DNA of 64,000 bases from Variovorax sp. RA8 (GTDB lineage Bacteria > Pseudomonadota > Gammaproteobacteria > Burkholderiales > Burkholderiaceae_C), in the NCBI RefSeq assembly GCF_901827175.1, contig NZ_LR594662.1, forward strand, positions 2,046,001 through 2,110,000, in the 5' to 3' direction. The notes under the pieces are model-generated. The model ran no database searches. It was not told the DNA's origin and saw only the letters and a list, made by a program, of their open reading frames with translations. Below, one piece after another: positions 62,446 to 64,000 of the stretch; position 1 is the stretch's first letter; each line of letters starts with the position of its first letter. The translations under genes were made by a program, and so were the position numbers.

Positions 62446-63323
62446 GTCTTGTCTCCAGCAGGTTCGTGAATGACCAGGTTCTCGATTGCGCCGATCGATT
62501 CGATCTCCACGCGCACCACGTCGCCGGTGCGCAGGTAGCGCGGCGGCGACATCAGCCCGCCGCAGCCGGCCGGACTGCCGGTGGACAGGACGTCGCCGGG
62601 CTCCAGCGTGAAGGCGGTGGTGAGCTCGGCGATCATTTCGCCGATGCGATGGAGCATCTCGCCGGTGCTGCCGTCCTGCCTCAGCTCGCCGTTCACCCAG
62701 GTGCGCAGGCGCAGCGCATGCGGATCGGCGATCTCGTCGCGCGTCACCAGCCAGGGGCCGAAGGGACCGTGGGTGTCGAAGGACTTGCCCAGCGTGTGGG
62801 TGGGTGCGCGCAGCTGCCAGTCGCGCACGCTCAGGTCGTTGACGACCACGTAGCCGGCGATGACCGCGTCGGCTTCATCGGCGCGCACGTGGCGGCAGCG
62901 TTGCCCGATCATCACTCCCAACTCGCCTTCGTAATCGAGTTGATCGGAGACCCGGGGCTTGTGCACCGGGTCATAAGGACCGGCGACACACGAGACCTGC
63001 TTGTTGAACCAGACCTGGCCTGTGGGGCGTGCAAGCCCGAGCCTGGCCGCTTCCTCGAGATGCGATGCGTAGTTGCCGCCCAGGCCCAGGAACTTGCGCG
63101 GCGCCGGCACGGGCGCGCACAGCTGCACCTGCGCCAGCGGCAGCCGCGGGCCGAGACGCGCGGCCTGCCGCACCCAGGCGAGGCCTTCGGCGCTGCGCTC
63201 CAGCAGTTCGCGCAGGCTCGCCGGCGCGCCGGGCAGGGCCGACACCTCGACGACGTCGTCCCCCTCGACCACGCCGTACTTCAGCGTGCCCTGGTGTTGG
63301 GGGCGGAAGGTGGCCAGCTTCAT
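62442..63323 (-). CDS. fumarylacetoacetate hydrolase (FAA) family protein
   Basis: A 293-residue FAA-fold hydrolase/hydratase with the metal triad Glu132 and Glu134 in DYEGELGVMIG and Asp163 in VVNDLSVRDWQ. GKSFDTHGPFGPWLV and LSTGSPAGCG close the active site. The family handles 2-oxo-dienoates and acylpyruvates in meta-cleavage pathways. AAGGAG precedes ATG 63323. It is the first gene of the pair with the VOC protein and is divergent from a LysR gene. Confidence 0.88.
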   Translation of the reverse strand: MKLATFRPQHQGTLKYGVVEGDDVVEVSALPGAPASLRELLERSAEGLAWVRQAARLGPRLPLAQVQLCAPVPAPRKFLGLGGNYASHLEEAARLGLARPTGQVWFNKQVSCVAGPYDPVHKPRVSDQLDYEGELGVMIGQRCRHVRADEADAVIAGYVVVNDLSVRDWQLRAPTHTLGKSFDTHGPFGPWLVTRDEIADPHALRLRTWVNGELRQDGSTGEMLHRIGEMIAELTTAFTLEPGDVLSTGSPAGCGGLMSPPRYLRTGDVVRVEIESIGAIENLVIHEPAGDKT

Positions 63324-63393
63324 CCTTTGTCTCCTTCGAATCCGAGGCTTTCGATGATGTGGATGGAACGGTGCGCCGACAATCGGGCCGCGA

Positions 63394-63408
63394 AGAACGC
63401 AACGTTCC
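63394..63408 (+). promoter_or_regulatory. operator-like palindrome matching the IclR site
   Basis: AGAAC-GCAAC-GTTCC, followed by AC, differs at two of fifteen positions from the palindrome at 50367-50381, and the next two bases are the same. It lies between the FAA hydrolase and the LysR gene. A TGGAAC half site is at 63364-63369. Confidence 0.55.
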
Positions 63409-63462
63409 ACCGGGAGAACGCCGGGCCGGCGATCATCGCGGGCACAAGGAGACACCGAAGAC

Positions 63463-64000
63463 ATGGAAGACCTCAATGACCTGGTGTTCTTCGCCAGGGT
63501 GGTCGAGCACCAGGGCTTCTCGGCCGCGAGCCGGCAGCTGGGCGTGCCCAAGTCGCGCCTGAGCCGGCGCATCACGCTGCTGGAAGAGCGCCTGGGCGTG
63601 CGGCTGCTGCAGCGCAGTTCACGCCGGCTGGTGCTGACCTCGGTGGGCGAGCGCTTCTACGAACGCTGCCAGGCGATCGTGGCGCTGGGCGAGTCGGCGC
63701 ATGAGCTGATCCAGGAAGCGGTGGCGCAGCCGCAGGGGGTGCTGCGCGTGAGCTGCCCCCTTACGCTCGCGCAGTTCTGGCTCACGCCCTTGCTGCCGGC
63801 ATTCATGAAGGCACATCCCCGGGTGCGGCTGCTGCTCACGGTAAGCAACCGTCGCGTCGACCCGCTGGAGGAGCCGATGGATGTGGTGCTGCGCGTGCGC
63901 CGTCCGCCGTTCGATGATTCGAGCCTGGTGGTGCGTCCGCTCGGCCGCACGCACGACGTGCTGCTGGCCAGCCCCGCGCTGCTGCGCGAGCGGGGCATGC
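63463..64000 (+). CDS. LysR-family regulator, C-terminal end outside window
   Basis: The first about 179 residues of a LysR regulator. MEDLNDLVFFARVVEHQGFS and AASRQLGVPKSRLSRRITLL are the winged helix. RVSCPLTLAQFWLTPLLPAF begins the effector domain. SKSRLSR-type recognition and the LVLTSVGERFYERC linker match the DsdC/AaeR-like group that often controls aromatic metabolism. AAGGAG stands 11 bases before ATG 63463. It is divergent from the FAA hydrolase/VOC operon and is its likely regulator, possibly alongside an IclR site. Confidence 0.87.
   Translation, partial: MEDLNDLVFFARVVEHQGFSAASRQLGVPKSRLSRRITLLEERLGVRLLQRSSRRLVLTSVGERFYERCQAIVALGESAHELIQEAVAQPQGVLRVSCPLTLAQFWLTPLLPAFMKAHPRVRLLLTVSNRRVDPLEEPMDVVLRVRRPPFDDSSLVVRPLGRTHDVLLASPALLRERGM

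Overview
The window is GC-rich throughout, with strong G/C bias at third codon positions. It carries many Bug-type (tripartite tricarboxylate transporter, TTT) solute-binding proteins, LysR/GntR/IclR regulators and CoA-thioester catabolism genes. This points to a soil or plant-associated betaproteobacterium of the Comamonadaceae, most likely Variovorax or a close relative. That placement is inferred from gene content only. I see no tRNA, rRNA, CRISPR array, complete insertion sequence or prophage.

Region 1 (1-5.3 kb): a PHB-depolymerase-type esterase cut by the left edge, a small unknown protein, a methyltransferase next to an AAC(3)-I-like acetyltransferase, a luciferase-like monooxygenase, a GYD protein, and a GntR repressor facing the next operon. 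Region 2 (5.4-15.1 kb): nine collinear genes encoding a PEP-mutase/isocitrate-lyase-type lyase, a LeuCD-like hydratase, a PrpF-like isomerase, three Bug receptors, a Sua5-like protein and an AMP-forming acyl-CoA ligase. The enzyme set matches the methylitaconate - dimethylmaleate - dimethylmalate - pyruvate + propionate steps of anaerobic nicotinate breakdown, or a variant of the methylcitrate cycle. Region 3 (15.3-18.4 kb): less GC-rich, with an acyl-CoA ligase, a truncated and frameshifted fumarylacetoacetase and a thioredoxin-reductase tail fragment, so it looks like a decayed rearrangement junction.

Region 4 (18.4-26.3 kb): a Bug receptor, a cupredoxin-like protein and a polytopic membrane protein in one operon, then several secreted or envelope proteins (a GspC-like protein, a large LVIVD-type lipoprotein) and a LysR regulator. 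Region 5 (26.3-34.8 kb, minus strand): a complete oligopeptide-type ABC importer followed by an amidohydrolase and a translationally coupled CobW-family metallochaperone GTPase. Region 6 (35-38.8 kb): a divergent Bug/LysR pair, then a zinc alcohol dehydrogenase with a small unknown partner.

Region 7 (38.9-46.1 kb): a probable taurine cluster of TauXY dehydrogenase, a MocR/TauR-like regulator and TauABC importer, without xsc. Region 8 (46.1-51.2 kb): a glutathione transferase, a dispersed hairpin repeat, an MFS symporter with a GMC oxidoreductase, and a divergent IclR regulator with a clear palindromic operator. Region 9 (51.3-59.2 kb): a LysR regulator divergent from a six-gene acyl-CoA operon that includes a thiolase-like/DUF35 pair. 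Region 10 (59.2-61.8 kb): an AT-rich leader followed by a four-gene prokaryotic small-GTPase/Roadblock module, the most unusual system here. Region 11 (61.8-64 kb): a VOC dioxygenase-like protein and an FAA hydrolase, divergent from a LysR gene cut by the right edge. The intergenic region there has a palindrome nearly identical to the IclR operator at 50.4 kb.
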